Shown here one piece after another: positions 27,907 through 37,783 of a stretch of 64,000 nucleotides of DNA. A program made the translations under genes and the position numbers. The notes under the pieces are model-generated. The model was not told the origin of the DNA, did no database searches, and saw only the letters and a program-made list of their open reading frames with translations. The number at the start of each line of letters is the position of its first letter. Position 1 is the first letter of the stretch. Origin of the DNA: Sphingobacteriales bacterium JAD_PAG50586_3 (GTDB taxonomy: Bacteria > Bacteroidota > Bacteroidia > CAMBQF01); assembly GCA_023213195.1 (NCBI GenBank), contig CP096135.1, positions 3,902,842 to 3,966,841 of the forward strand, in the 5' to 3' direction.

Positions 27907-28945
27907 ATGGGCAAAGAAAATATAGTAATAGACATAGCCATAAAGCCCGCGGATATAGCCAACCGCATGGCACAAATTGATGATAAAATAAAGGCACTGC
28001 AAAAAGTTTAGCAGCGTTAAATGATGAAGCCGCCAATGCTGATGCCATTGCCAAAGCCACATTTGAATTGGAGCGCGCTACCCGCCAGGCCGAAGATTAT
28101 GGGTTGGCCTTAACAGCAGCCCTTAACCACGAAACTATGCAGGCCGGTATTGCACAGCAAATGCAGGTTATGGATGAGTATTGGCAATACATTGCCCAAG
28201 GCAACCAGCAAAGCTTTAGCGACTGGCAAGCCATACGGCAATCACAATCTGACATGCACGCCAGTGCCACCCAGGCCGATGCTGATATTGCTAAATTCCT
28301 GATATCGCAAATGGATGATTTATTCCTGCAATCGATTACTAAAACCGGCATTAACATTGAAAAATTTGGGCAGGGGTTAATAAAAGTTATGCTTGACATT
28401 TTGCAGAAACAGTTAACCACTGCCATATTTGGCGCCACGGCAAACTCGCTGGCCACGCCACAAAGCGCAGCTACGGGCGGCATAGCAGGTTTTTCTCAAG
28501 CGGGGATATTAACCGCAGCCATAAATGCTGCATTTAACATTGCTAAAAGCGTATTGTCATCGGGCTTAAAAAGCAGCTTTGCGCAGGGCGGTGTAGTTAA
28601 CGGCCCGGCCCACTCGCAGGGGGAGTTAAATATTTTAGTCCGGGTGGTGTGGTAGAGCTGGAAGGGGGCGAGGCCGTAATCAACAAAAAATCAACCCAAC
28701 AGTTTATGCCGTTGCTATCGGCAATCAATGCAGCGGGTGGCGGAGTAAAATTTGCGCAGGGCGGTATAATGCCGCAATATGGCAACGCCTTGGTAAGCCA
28801 AAGCATCATCAACCAAATGCCAGCTATTGATTATAAAGCCTTAGCGGCTGCCATGGCCCAAATGCCTGCACCCGTTGTAGCTGTAGAAGATATTAATTCA
28901 GCCCAAAGTAAAACCGCCCGGATAGTGAACAGGGCAAGTTTGTAA
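27907..28945 (+). CDS. Short tail tape measure protein, two apparent frameshifts
   Basis: About 346 residues. The N-terminal helical part (IDDKIKALQKSLAALNDEAA, TFELERATRQAEDYGLALTA) is followed by a Gly/Ala-rich hydrophobic part (GGIAGFSQAGILTAAINAAF) and the end typical of Bacteroidota tape measure proteins: FAQGGVVNGPAHSQGG, VVELEGGEAVINKKS, LSAINAAGGGVKFAQGG. One A at 28001-28005 and one G at 28619-28623 are missing. It is short for the family, often above 800 residues, so the tail would be short or the gene has lost its middle. Confidence 0.7.
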
Positions 28946-28961
28946 GCAAGGGGACTTAAAA

Positions 28962-29579
28962 TTAATTATCAGTTAACGGATTACGTACAAAGAATTGGAA
29001 GATAGTGATGCCTACAGCCATGCCAACAGCGCCGCCCAGCATAGTACCCAGCATTTTACGTGTACGCACTTTACGGCGCATACCGGCCAAGTAGTACTTG
29101 TCGTACTCAAGGGTTGGATGGTCGCGCAAGATGCGGCTGGTGGCTTTTGGTTTTAACGATACGTTGATAGAAGTTGCCAAAATAGGGCCGCTCCAACCGT
29201 AAATAGCGCCTAAAAAGCTGCCTGCCATACCGCTGCCAAAACCAATGGCAAAATCGCCACCCCAGCGGTAGCGGCGGCCATCGTTAAAGCCATAAATAAA
29301 GCTTTGCATATCGTTAGCGCTAAAGTAGTTGCCGTATAGCGAATCCTGGCGGTAGATAACGGTTTTTTTGCCTGTAGAATCGGTAATAGAAAAAACCTTA
29401 TCGGGCGATGGGTTGTAAATTTTATGGTTTTTGTTCCACTCAAACTGTATAGTTGGTGGGGCCAGTTCTTTCAACTTAACATCGTAGGTGCGGCCGTTCA
29501 TCATCAACACCTTACTCGGCTGCTGTGCTTGCAGGGTTAGGGAACCAATAATTGCTATGTACAGAAATAGGTAACGCAT
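28962..29579 (-). CDS. Secreted protein of unknown function (205 aa)
   Basis: Signal peptide MRYLFLYIAIIGSLTLQAQQ. The next part (KVLMMNGRTYDVKLKELAPP) is a beta unit often seen in periplasmic sensors. Two Gly-rich hydrophobic stretches (AIGFGSGMAGSFLGAIYGWS and MLGTMLGGAVGMAVGITIFQ) could cross a membrane. No family recognised. Its stop faces the tape measure stop, 16 bp apart. Confidence 0.6.
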   Translation of the reverse strand: MRYLFLYIAIIGSLTLQAQQPSKVLMMNGRTYDVKLKELAPPTIQFEWNKNHKIYNPSPDKVFSITDSTGKKTVIYRQDSLYGNYFSANDMQSFIYGFNDGRRYRWGGDFAIGFGSGMAGSFLGAIYGWSGPILATSINVSLKPKATSRILRDHPTLEYDKYYLAGMRRKVRTRKMLGTMLGGAVGMAVGITIFQFFVRNPLTDN

Positions 29580-29660
29580 GGGGTAAAGGTAGTGCTTTTT
29601 TAGTGTGTAGTAATTTGTGGGTGGTGAGTAGTGAAAAGTTAAAAGTTATATTTGTTGATA

Positions 29661-30125
29661 ATGAACAACCAAGAGAGAATACAAATAGCTTTTAAATCAG
29701 CCGTAAAGGGATTAAAAGAAGAATGGTTTATCAGCAATAGTAATGAATGGTATAACTACATTATATCGCTTCCTGTGCCCGAGAAACTAACCTATCTGAT
29801 TTTAATTTGTAACAATGAGGTTTATAATGGTGGGTTTGACCAATACTTTATTAATGGATATGGACAATTTGCAAAAGAAACTATAGCTGCTTTTGAACTA
29901 ATAGGAGCTCCATTAAAAGCATCACTTGTAAAAGATGTCTATGAGAAAATTAATTCTAAGAATATTGACGATAAAGAGTTCAGAAGTAAAATATTTAACA
30001 AGGAAATGATAGATGTAATTGATAGCGTTGGCGATCAACTTGAAGTATTGGACAATCTATATTACGCTACAGAAAATTCCGAAGATTTAGAACAACTTTT
30101 AGGAATTTTTCTTCGCAAATTTTAA
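29661..30125 (+). CDS. DMP19-family (DUF4375-like) protein
   Basis: About 154 residues. The signature LICNNEVYNGGFDQYFINGY, with GQFAKETIAAFELIGAPLKA following, matches the DUF4375/DMP19 family; DMP19 of Neisseria is a DNA-mimic that binds a transcription factor. A TATATTTG box lies at 29647-29654; the ATG at 29661 is preferred to a TTG at 29652. It is a single AT-rich gene just beyond the tail locus. Confidence 0.75.
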   Translation: MNNQERIQIAFKSAVKGLKEEWFISNSNEWYNYIISLPVPEKLTYLILICNNEVYNGGFDQYFINGYGQFAKETIAAFELIGAPLKASLVKDVYEKINSKNIDDKEFRSKIFNKEMIDVIDSVGDQLEVLDNLYYATENSEDLEQLLGIFLRKF

Positions 30126-30213
30126 CTCATCAGCTATTAAGTTTATTCATAGCTTTGTTTCTAATCACAATTCGTAACTGGCAACTGTCAACTACGAACT
30201 AACAACTTAAAAA

Positions 30214-31266
30214 ATGTACCCATTTATACTCTACGGCGCTAACGGCTACACAGCCGAGCTTATTGCAGAACTGGCAGCAAAGCAAGGCATAAAGCCATTA
30301 CTATCGGGCCGCAATGCCGAAAAGGTTGCTGTTGTTGCCAAGCGTTTTGGTCTTGATTATGAGGTTTGCAGCCTTGACGATACCAATGCGTTAAACGCGT
30401 TGCTTAAAAAATCGTCGCTGTTTATGAACTGTGCCGGGCCATTTATGCACACAGCCGAAACGGCCGCCAAAGCCTGCATAGCCAACAAGGTGCATTACCT
30501 TGATATTACCGGTGAATATGTGGTATTTGAAAAAATGAAAACCTTAGATGCTGAAGCTAAAGCAGCAGGTGTAATGCTACTTAGCGGTACAGGTTTTGAT
30601 GTTGTACCCAGCGATTGCCTTACCATGCACCTTAAAAACCGCTTGCCGGGGGCAACCCACTTAACCCTGGCATTTGCCGCTTTGCAAGGCGGCATGAGCC
30701 GCGGTACCACCAAAACCACCATAGAGGGTATGGGCTATGGAGGCATGATACGTAAAGATGGCAAGCTAACCAATGTGCCTATGGGTTATAAGTTTGCAGA
30801 GCTTGATTTTGGCCCCTACAAATCGTGGGCGGCAGTTATACCCTGGGGCGATATAAGCACTGCCTACACAAGTACCGGTATACCTAACATTGAGGTGTTT
30901 ACCGCACTAAAGCAAAAGCAAATAAGCGCCTTAAAGTGGGGCGATAGGCTTGCCCCGCTATTGCGCATGAGGGTTGTTAAAAACTACATGCTAAAGCAGG
31001 TTGACAAGCGCAAACCCGGCCCCGACGAAAACCGCCGTAACACTACCTTTTGCAACTTTATTGGCATAGCTACAGATGCTAATGGCAACAGGGTAGAGAG
31101 TCACCAAACCACCCCTGAGGGTTATAAACTTACAGCCATAACATCATTCGGTATAGTACAGGAAATATTGGCGGGCAACTTTAAGCCCGGCTACCAAACC
31201 CCGGCTACTGTGTATGGGGCTGATTTTATTTTGAAATTTGAAGGTGTAACACGTACTGATGTGTAA
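30214..31266 (+). CDS. Saccharopine dehydrogenase-like NAD(P)-binding protein
   Basis: 350 residues with a Rossmann fold at the N-terminus (FILYGANGYTAELIAELAAK, LSGRNAEKVAVVAKRFGLDY). Next come LFMNCAGPFMHTAETAAKAC and HYLDITGEYVVFEKM, the form of the saccharopine-dehydrogenase/trans-enoyl-reductase group. Substrate unknown. Preceded by short imperfect repeats related to GGCAACTGTCAACTACG. Confidence 0.8.
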   Translation: MYPFILYGANGYTAELIAELAAKQGIKPLLSGRNAEKVAVVAKRFGLDYEVCSLDDTNALNALLKKSSLFMNCAGPFMHTAETAAKACIANKVHYLDITGEYVVFEKMKTLDAEAKAAGVMLLSGTGFDVVPSDCLTMHLKNRLPGATHLTLAFAALQGGMSRGTTKTTIEGMGYGGMIRKDGKLTNVPMGYKFAELDFGPYKSWAAVIPWGDISTAYTSTGIPNIEVFTALKQKQISALKWGDRLAPLLRMRVVKNYMLKQVDKRKPGPDENRRNTTFCNFIGIATDANGNRVESHQTTPEGYKLTAITSFGIVQEILAGNFKPGYQTPATVYGADFILKFEGVTRTDV

Positions 31267-31341
31267 TTGTCTATCAAGCAGTTACAAAAGGCATGGCAAA
31301 ATTTCAATTAATTAAATCGTAAAATTTAGTATATTTGTATT

Positions 31342-31944
31342 ATGGGTTTTAATCAACATACAGTAAAATTTACAGATGAGCTAAAATCTAAGCTTGGCAA
31401 TACACTAGTATTTCTAACTGATAGGCTGGGTTGGCTTAATAAAACCCAAATCCTTAAATTAGTTTACATAATTGAAAAGTTATCTGTAAAAAAGCTAGCA
31501 AACCCTTTCTTTAATTTGAATTTTGAAGTGTGGCAATACGGCCCCGTTTCTGTTGATTTATACAATGAATTATCTGACGGACCTGAATTATTGCAAGAAT
31601 ATATTCGCGCTACACATCAACCAGAAGGCATTTTATTCAATAAGTTGCAGGGTATTGCTTTTGACGATAGTGAGTTTAGCGATACTGAAATTCAATTGCT
31701 TGAAAATGTTTGCAAAAACTTTAATGCAAGTGCCAGTAAACTAGTTGAAATTACCCATGATGCTAATGATTTATGGGTTAAAACTGCCGAAAGAAATGGC
31801 ATTTTATCTGATTTACTCAGTGGCAAATTAAAGACTACATCTTATTCAATAGATTTGTCTGAATTATTAAACGAAGAACCTACTAGAAAAGAGCTTTATA
31901 TTGAACGGGTTCATTCTGTAGAGGTTTTAAATAACATGAAATAA
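31342..31944 (+). CDS. Panacea-domain (DUF4065) putative antitoxin
   Basis: 200 residues. The motif KTQILKLVYIIEKLSVKKLA, followed by FNLNFEVWQYGPVSVDLYNE, is the Panacea (SocA/GepA-like) core, used by many antitoxins that neutralise unrelated toxins. The remainder is helical. A TATATTTG box lies at 31330-31337. It is followed after 5 bp by a 152-residue gene on the same strand, the likely toxin. Confidence 0.75.
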   Translation: MGFNQHTVKFTDELKSKLGNTLVFLTDRLGWLNKTQILKLVYIIEKLSVKKLANPFFNLNFEVWQYGPVSVDLYNELSDGPELLQEYIRATHQPEGILFNKLQGIAFDDSEFSDTEIQLLENVCKNFNASASKLVEITHDANDLWVKTAERNGILSDLLSGKLKTTSYSIDLSELLNEEPTRKELYIERVHSVEVLNNMK

Positions 31945-31949
31945 CCCTC

Positions 31950-32407
31950 ATGCAATTAGAAGCCGGCTTGCTACTATACATAACACCATTTTATTTTTCA
32001 AATGGCACATCTAAAAATAAATACTTTATCGTATTAAAGAAAACAGAGAATAAAGTGTTGCTAATTTCCTTACCCACAAGTCAGGACCATATACCTAATA
32101 GCATTGAAAAAAGCATGGTTGTATTAACAATGCTGCCATGCAAGTAAGTTGTTATTATTTCAGCCCACAAAATACCATTACTGATACCGGATTTTCATTT
32201 CCGTTAGAAACATATCTGTATGCCGAACAGGTAAACGAAATTAGCGAAGAAAATTTTGCAAATAATTATCAATTTGAAAACATCGATTACAATGTTTTAG
32301 GTACTATTAATAATATTGAATTTAACGCTATTATTAAATGTTTAACCGATTCTCCTACTATTAAAAATCGTTATAAAAGAGAACTTCTAAAACAAGACTT
32401 AAATTGA
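31950..32407 (+). CDS. Putative toxin partner of the Panacea protein, one apparent frameshift
   Basis: About 152 residues. One A is missing at 32107-32112; adding it gives NSIEKKHGCINNAAMQVSCY and joins both parts. N-terminal strands (AGLLLYITPFYFSNGTSKNK, YFIVLKKTENKVLLISLPTS) resemble the fold of MazF/PemK-like RNases, but the key RPxLV pattern is absent, so the family is open. Its position after a Panacea gene is the main reason to suspect a toxin. The end overlaps the next start by 4 nt. Confidence 0.45.
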
Positions 32408-32975
32408 AAAAACTAGGGTTCATTTTGTTAATTTTTCTTACAGCCCCAGCCTTTTCGCAAGGGTATAAGGGCGACATAAAAAAGGTACTTACTGCCTATG
32501 GCAATGTAGTTAAGGATAAAAACGTAGACTCGCTTTTTACATACATGTACCCTAAGTTTTTTGATGTATTTCCTAAACAAGACCTTGTTGATGGAATGAA
32601 GAAAACTTTTGCCGATACCAACCTGACTATTACGTTTGGCGATGTGGTTGTCACTTCTGTATCTGATGTTTATGAGGAGGATAAAATTAAATATGCGGTA
32701 GTAAACTACACTAACGAGATTCAGTTGACATTATCGCCCACCGTAGGCACCCAAATGGTGTTGGAGAGTATGAAGAACACCTACGAAACCGCGTATGGCG
32801 CAGCTAATGTAAAATCTAATTTTGCAACGCGCACCTTCAACATAAAAGCTACCAATGCTATGTTTGCCATTAACAACCCTGCCTACGGCAACCGCTGGTG
32901 GCTGCTGGAGAAAAAGACGAACTGCGTCCTAATGTTGGGGCTATGATTCCGGCCAAGGCGTGGGAGATGAAATAG
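32404..32975 (+). CDS. Secreted protein of unknown function, one apparent frameshift
   Basis: About 190 residues. Signal peptide KKLGFILLIFLTAPAFSQ from a TTG start at 32404 that overlaps the preceding stop. A domain of about 150 residues follows (VLTAYGNVVKDKNVDSLFTY, FADTNLTITFGDVVVTSVSD), resembling an NTF2-like cone. One A is missing at 32911-32915; correcting it gives LLEKKDELRPNVGAMIPAKA before the stop. Function unknown. Confidence 0.55.
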
Positions 32976-33024
32976 GTTAAATCTGAAAGTTGAAATCTGA
33001 AAGATAAAAGTGATTTTTAATAGT

Positions 33025-33354
33025 ATGGAAAACAGGCCACTTTCAAAACAAGAACAAAAGTTGCTTGAGGTATTGATAAAAAAGGCAAAACTTGATTTTT
33101 CACAGATGAATGACAAGTTATTAGCACAGCCAATGAAAGATGGAAATATGGGTGGTTTACGTTTAGTACCTGATGGAATAAAAAATGAAACTCGCTTATT
33201 TGGAAATATGGCGAGTGAGCTTGAGTTTACAGACGAAGACGGGATAACTGTAATTGCTTCTTTAAATATTGATACTAATGGTAATTTATTTGAACTTGAT
33301 ATTTGGAAAACAGATTTTAGTCCTTTGATTAGAATTCCTGATTCATTTGAATAA
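33025..33354 (+). CDS. DUF6984-like protein (109 aa)
   Basis: MENRPLSKQEQKLLEVLIKK is followed by LLAQPMKDGNMGGLRLVPDG and SLNIDTNGNLFELDIWKTDF, a compact alpha/beta protein. The frame is open from a start 5 codons earlier; the ATG at 33025 looks better. I associate it with DUF6984 from memory, not from a search. Function unknown; AT-rich. Confidence 0.5.
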   Translation: MENRPLSKQEQKLLEVLIKKAKLDFSQMNDKLLAQPMKDGNMGGLRLVPDGIKNETRLFGNMASELEFTDEDGITVIASLNIDTNGNLFELDIWKTDFSPLIRIPDSFE

Positions 33355-33374
33355 AAGTAATTCCAACACAATCC

Positions 33375-33464
33375 GTACCCCCTCTGTCTGCCCGCTAAAG
33401 CGTGCCGACATCTCCCCCTACAAGTAGGGGGAGAAACCCGAGCGAAGCAAGGGAGAGGGGGTAC
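33375..33464. repeat. GTACCCCCTC-type palindromic repeat before clpX
   Basis: Outer arms GTACCCCCTCT (33375-33385) and AGAGGGGGTAC (33454-33464) pair perfectly; the inner CTCCCCCTAC and GTAGGGGGAG form a second stem. 90 bp in all. Same family as at 56204-56283. Confidence 0.8.
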
Positions 33465-33557
33465 GAAAACCGTACAACCATAAGCCTTGCAGCGCCTCAG
33501 CGGCCCGCATTGCTTTTTTCGTATATTTGCTTATATAATTGATAGAGATTTACCCCT

Positions 33558-34826
33558 GTGGAAAAAGAGAAAGAAAAGGTTAAATGCTCGTTTTGCGGGC
33601 GCACCAAAAAAGAAACCAACGTATTAATTTCAGGCCTTAACGGATACATTTGCGATATATGTGTTGAACAGGCTACCCATATAGTTACTGAAGAGCTTGC
33701 ACAATCTGGCATACGTCCTAAAACGGCTATTGAGCCCGAAAAAGCTGCAAAAACATCAAACTATAACTTATTAAAGCCCGAGGAGATTAAAACCCACCTT
33801 GATGAATACATCATTGGGCAAGACGAGGCTAAGAAAGTGCTGTCTGTAGCTGTTTACAACCACTATAAACGCATTGGCCAGCCTGCTATTGCCGATAGTA
33901 TTGAGATTGAAAAATCGAACATAATAATGGTGGGCGAAACAGGCACAGGCAAAACCCTGCTGGCCCGCACCATTGCCAAGGTATTACACGTTCCTTTTTG
34001 CATTGCCGATGCTACTGTTTTAACAGAGGCCGGTTATGTGGGAGAAGATGTAGAGAGCATCCTGTCGCGCCTATTACAGTCTGCTGATTATGATGTTAAC
34101 GCCGCGCAGCATGGCATTGTATTTATTGACGAGATTGATAAAATTGCCCGCAAAGGCGATAACCCTTCTATTACTCGCGATGTTAGTGGCGAGGGTGTTC
34201 AACAGGGCTTGTTAAAGCTGCTGGAAGGCGCTACGGTAAACGTTCCGCCGCAAGGTGGGCGTAAGCACCCCGAGCAAAAAATGATTCAGGTTGACACCAA
34301 AAACATCCTGTTTATTTGCGGTGGCGCTTTTGATGGTATTGATAAAATTATCAGTCGCCGTTTAGGCTCGCAAACCGTTGGGTATACTGCCTTGCAAGAG
34401 AGCGAGAACTTTGATAAAAACAACCTGCTTAGATATCTTACTCCGGTTGATATTAAAGCTTTTGGTTTAATACCCGAGCTTATAGGACGTTTGCCCGTTT
34501 TAACGCATTTAAATCCACTAGATGGTGAAGCATTGCGCCGCATTTTAACTGAGCCTAAAAACTCGTTGATAAAGCAGTACATGCGTTTGTTTGAGATTGA
34601 CGGTGTTAAGCTGACTATTGACGATGAGGTGCTTGACCTGATTGTAGAAAAAGCGGTTGAGTTTAAACTGGGCGCACGCGGTTTACGTTCTATTTGCGAA
34701 GCGGTAATGTTGGATATGATGTACGAAACACCATCTAACAAAAATACTAAAACGCTAAAAATTGACGTTGAATACGCACAGAAGAAACTGAAAGGCTCGA
34801 TACTGAATAAGTTGAAAGCGGCATAA
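33558..34826 (+). CDS. clpX: ATP-dependent Clp protease ATP-binding subunit
   Basis: 422 residues, GTG start. N-terminal C4 zinc finger (Cys10, Cys13, Cys32, Cys35), Walker A GETGTGKT (126-133), Walker [12 protein letters not shown] (186-196), substrate pore loop GYVGEDVES, and sensor region [16 protein letters not shown]. It unfolds substrates for ClpP. Intact here, unlike clpP and tig. A TATATTTG box lies at 33522-33529. In many Bacteroidota it follows clpP; here it stands alone 24 kb away, on the other strand. Confidence 0.95.
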   Translation: MEKEKEKVKCSFCGRTKKETNVLISGLNGYICDICVEQATHIVTEELAQSGIRPKTAIEPEKAAKTSNYNLLKPEEIKTHLDEYIIGQDEAKKVLSVAVYNHYKRIGQPAIADSIEIEKSNIIMVGETGTGKTLLARTIAKVLHVPFCIADATVLTEAGYVGEDVESILSRLLQSADYDVNAAQHGIVFIDEIDKIARKGDNPSITRDVSGEGVQQGLLKLLEGATVNVPPQGGRKHPEQKMIQVDTKNILFICGGAFDGIDKIISRRLGSQTVGYTALQESENFDKNNLLRYLTPVDIKAFGLIPELIGRLPVLTHLNPLDGEALRRILTEPKNSLIKQYMRLFEIDGVKLTIDDEVLDLIVEKAVEFKLGARGLRSICEAVMLDMMYETPSNKNTKTLKIDVEYAQKKLKGSILNKLKAA

Positions 34827-34852
34827 TAATTATGAATTAATAATTATTAATT

Positions 34853-35304
34853 ATGAGGAGTACGCTTGCCATTTTGTTTTTTTATTTATGCCTTGGGCAT
34901 GCCTATGGCACAACCACACTGGTTTCAAATGTGGGCATTGTAGGCGATACATCGCACGTAAAAACGGCGTTGCGGATAATTTTACCCGAAGACAAGGGCG
35001 GCTGGGATTACTTTTTTCAGGTTGATGGTATGGGCACTCCCCACTCCAACTTACAGGCATTGAAAACTCTGTTACTATAGACAATGGCAAAAAAGCATGG
35101 CGCAAAGCCTATATATATGCCGTTAATAAAGATAAAACACGGCAGACCAATAAGTACTCTATTAAGGCAGCAGGCAGGCCACTTTTTCTGTTAGTTAAAG
35201 GCAATAATGGCGTAATAGTAAACGCTAAAAAACTGCGCATTACCAAATATACTGTGCTTAGGCAGGCCATACCCGAAGATAAGCGCATGCCGTGGATAAA
35301 CTAG
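34853..35304 (+). CDS. Secreted hypothetical protein, one apparent frameshift
   Basis: About 150 residues. Signal peptide MRSTLAILFFYLCLGHAYG, then a beta-rich part (TTLVSNVGIVGDTSHVKTAL, GWDYFFQVDGMGTP). The frame breaks near 35051-35053; one more A gives NLTGIENSVTIDNGKKAWRK and runs to the TAG at 35302. The final part (RPLFLLVKGNNGVIVNAKKL) ends with RMPWIN. No family recognised; follows clpX by 26 bp, possibly in its transcript. Confidence 0.55.
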
Positions 35305-35382
35305 TATTCAGTTTGTAATTAACAGTTTAGTGCTAATAATCCCTGCACGAAGGCAAAGCCCGAAAAACGTTTGCTGTGATAT

Positions 35383-36153
35383 ATGACAACAGAGCAAGAG
35401 ATAAGAAACAAAATTAAAATATTCCGGCCAACAAGTCAGGAAGTAAATCTCTACAGCCAAAATCTGAATGACAAATCAATTCGACTTTTCAAATTCAAAG
35501 ACGACCAAGACAATAGATTTAAAATTTGGTTTTTTACTAGTTCATTAACGCTGGAAATACCGTTGACGACTTCTTTACTTTTTTCAATAAACATTCCTGA
35601 CAAAGTTTGCTTCGCCGACAAAAAACTTAAGGAAATAAACGGAATTGGAAAAATCTATACAGACAATTCAAAAAACGAACAAATTATTAATTGTGTTGAG
35701 CTACTAAAAGACGAATTAAAATCGCTTGACTTGGACAACACCGAAGGTTTAACAGTTTATAGAAATTCATTGCATCTTGTATTGAAGCACAATAGACAAC
35801 TATTATCTGAAATCGAAGTTTGTAAAAAAATTAAAACTATAATAGAAGTCAACTTTCCAGACAAAATAAACGGAACAGACTATTCTGACTTGCCAACTGA
35901 CCTTAGACAAATACTTTTAAAGTTTGAAAATTTGATTAATTCTAACGACTTTGAAAGAGATGAAATAATTGAACGACTAACAACAATACAAAGAAAGGAT
36001 TTAATAAAAGTAATTGAATCTAAACTTAAAGCAATCGATTTGTTCTTGGACACTTTTGATAATAAGCCATTGACAGAAGGAGCAATAGGACTTCAATGTT
36101 TAGCAGAACTAACAATTCAATTGACGAATGACGAGAAGAAAAACCACAGCTAA
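35383..36153 (+). CDS. Hypothetical AT-rich protein (256 aa)
   Basis: No signal peptide or membrane segment. The N-terminus is mixed (LFKFKDDQDNRFKIWFFTSS) and the C-terminal half is strongly helical (EIIERLTTIQRKDLIKVIES, LDTFDNKPLTEGAIGLQCLA). Much richer in A+T than proS and clpX on either side, so probably acquired. I see no known domain. Confidence 0.5.
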   Translation: MTTEQEIRNKIKIFRPTSQEVNLYSQNLNDKSIRLFKFKDDQDNRFKIWFFTSSLTLEIPLTTSLLFSINIPDKVCFADKKLKEINGIGKIYTDNSKNEQIINCVELLKDELKSLDLDNTEGLTVYRNSLHLVLKHNRQLLSEIEVCKKIKTIIEVNFPDKINGTDYSDLPTDLRQILLKFENLINSNDFERDEIIERLTTIQRKDLIKVIESKLKAIDLFLDTFDNKPLTEGAIGLQCLAELTIQLTNDEKKNHS

Positions 36154-36297
36154 CAGCAGTGTTCAGGTTCATAAATGCACTTATTATCAAATAGCTATCA
36201 ACTACGAACAAAGAACTGCCAACTAAATATTATCTTCGCAGCCTTAAAACAACAACTATAATATTCCTTAACTACTAAGGATAAGACAATACATATT

Positions 36298-37773
36298 ATG
36301 AGTGATAAATTTGATTACGCCACGCGCGAAGAAAACTATTCTAAATGGTACAACGACCTTGTTGTAAAGGCTGATTTAGCCGAGAATAGCGCCGTGCGCG
36401 GTTGTATGGTTATTAAACCATACGGATATGCCATTTGGGAGAAGATGCAGCAAACGCTGGATACCATGTTTAAAGACACGGGCCACGTTAACGCGTACTT
36501 CCCGCTGTTTATACCTAAGTCGTTTTTTAGCAAAGAGGCTGCCCACGTAGAGGGTTTTGCCAAAGAATGTGCTGTTGTTACCCACTACCGCCTGCGCAAT
36601 GCCGAGGGTGGTGGTATTGAGGTTGACCCCGATGCTAAGCTGGAGGAAGAACTAATCGTTCGCCCTACATCTGAAACCATTATATGGAACACCTACCGCG
36701 GCTGGGTACAAAGCTACCGCGACCTTCCCATCCTTGTTAACCAGTGGTGTAACGTGGTGCGTTGGGAAATGCGTACACGCCTTTTCTTGCGCACGGCAGA
36801 GTTCTTGTGGCAAGAGGGCCATACGGCGCACGCAACATCGCAGGAAGCTGTTTTTGAAGCAGAGCAAATGCTTGATGTGTATGCTGATTTTGCTGAGAAC
36901 TTTTTGGCAATACCCGTTCTTAAAGGCATTAAAACCGCTAACGAGCGTTTTGCCGGTGCGTTAGAAACCTATTGCATTGAGGCTATGATGCAGGATGGCA
37001 AAGCCCTACAGGCCGGCACATCGCACTTCTTAGGCCAAAATTTTGCCAAGGCGTTTGATGTTAAGTTTACCGGTAAAGATGGTAAACAGGATTATGTTTG
37101 GGCTACATCGTGGGGTGTTTCTACCCGCTTAATGGGTGCTTTAATTATGACCCATAGCGACGATAAGGGCCTTGTGCTTCCGCCTAAACTGGCGCCTTTC
37201 CAAGTGGTTATTGTGCCTATTTATAAAACCGACGAAGAGGCCGAGCGTATTACCGAGTTTGCCAAACGCCTTACTGCCGAATTTAAGCAAGCCGGCATAT
37301 CTGTTAAGTTTGATAACCGCGATACCCACAAGCCCGGCTTTAAATTTGCCGAGCATGAATACCGTGGCGTACCGGTGCGTATAGCTGTTGGTCCGCGCGA
37401 CTTAGACAATGGCACTGTTGAGGTTGCCCGCCGCGACACCCTTACCAAAGAGGTGATGAACCAAGGCGAGCTGGTTGGTAATATCAAAGCCCTATTGGAA
37501 GAGATTCAATCTAACCTATACAACCGCGCACTTAAGCACCGCGAAGACAACACCTGCAAGGTTGATACCTGGGATGAGTTTACCGCTAAGCTGGAAGAGG
37601 GTGGCTTTATCTACGCCCACTGGGACGGTACACCTGAAACTGAGCAGAAAATTAAAGAAATGACCAAGGCCACCATACGCTGCATACCTATTGGCAATGC
37701 TAAAGAAGATGGCAAGTGCATCTTAACCGGCAACCCATCTACCCAACGTGTAGTGTTTGCAAGGGCTTATTAA
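36298..37773 (+). CDS. proS: Proline--tRNA ligase (archaeal/eukaryal-type)
   Basis: 491 residues, intact. Class II synthetase motifs: [13 protein letters not shown] (motif 1 area), [20 protein letters not shown], then [20 protein letters not shown] (motif 2) and [20 protein letters not shown] (motif 3). The C-terminal part ([20 protein letters not shown], then VVFARAY) is typical of the shorter ProS3 type without an editing domain. It charges tRNA-Pro. A TATCTTCG box lies about 70 bp upstream. Confidence 0.95.
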   Translation: MSDKFDYATREENYSKWYNDLVVKADLAENSAVRGCMVIKPYGYAIWEKMQQTLDTMFKDTGHVNAYFPLFIPKSFFSKEAAHVEGFAKECAVVTHYRLRNAEGGGIEVDPDAKLEEELIVRPTSETIIWNTYRGWVQSYRDLPILVNQWCNVVRWEMRTRLFLRTAEFLWQEGHTAHATSQEAVFEAEQMLDVYADFAENFLAIPVLKGIKTANERFAGALETYCIEAMMQDGKALQAGTSHFLGQNFAKAFDVKFTGKDGKQDYVWATSWGVSTRLMGALIMTHSDDKGLVLPPKLAPFQVVIVPIYKTDEEAERITEFAKRLTAEFKQAGISVKFDNRDTHKPGFKFAEHEYRGVPVRIAVGPRDLDNGTVEVARRDTLTKEVMNQGELVGNIKALLEEIQSNLYNRALKHREDNTCKVDTWDEFTAKLEEGGFIYAHWDGTPETEQKIKEMTKATIRCIPIGNAKEDGKCILTGNPSTQRVVFARAY

Positions 37774-37783
37774 CGCCGCTAGG

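Noticed and set aside
21005..28945. Tailocin, eCIS or type VI secretion cluster
   Set aside because: No sheath, baseplate wedge set or AAA ATPase; an intact terminase implies DNA packaging.
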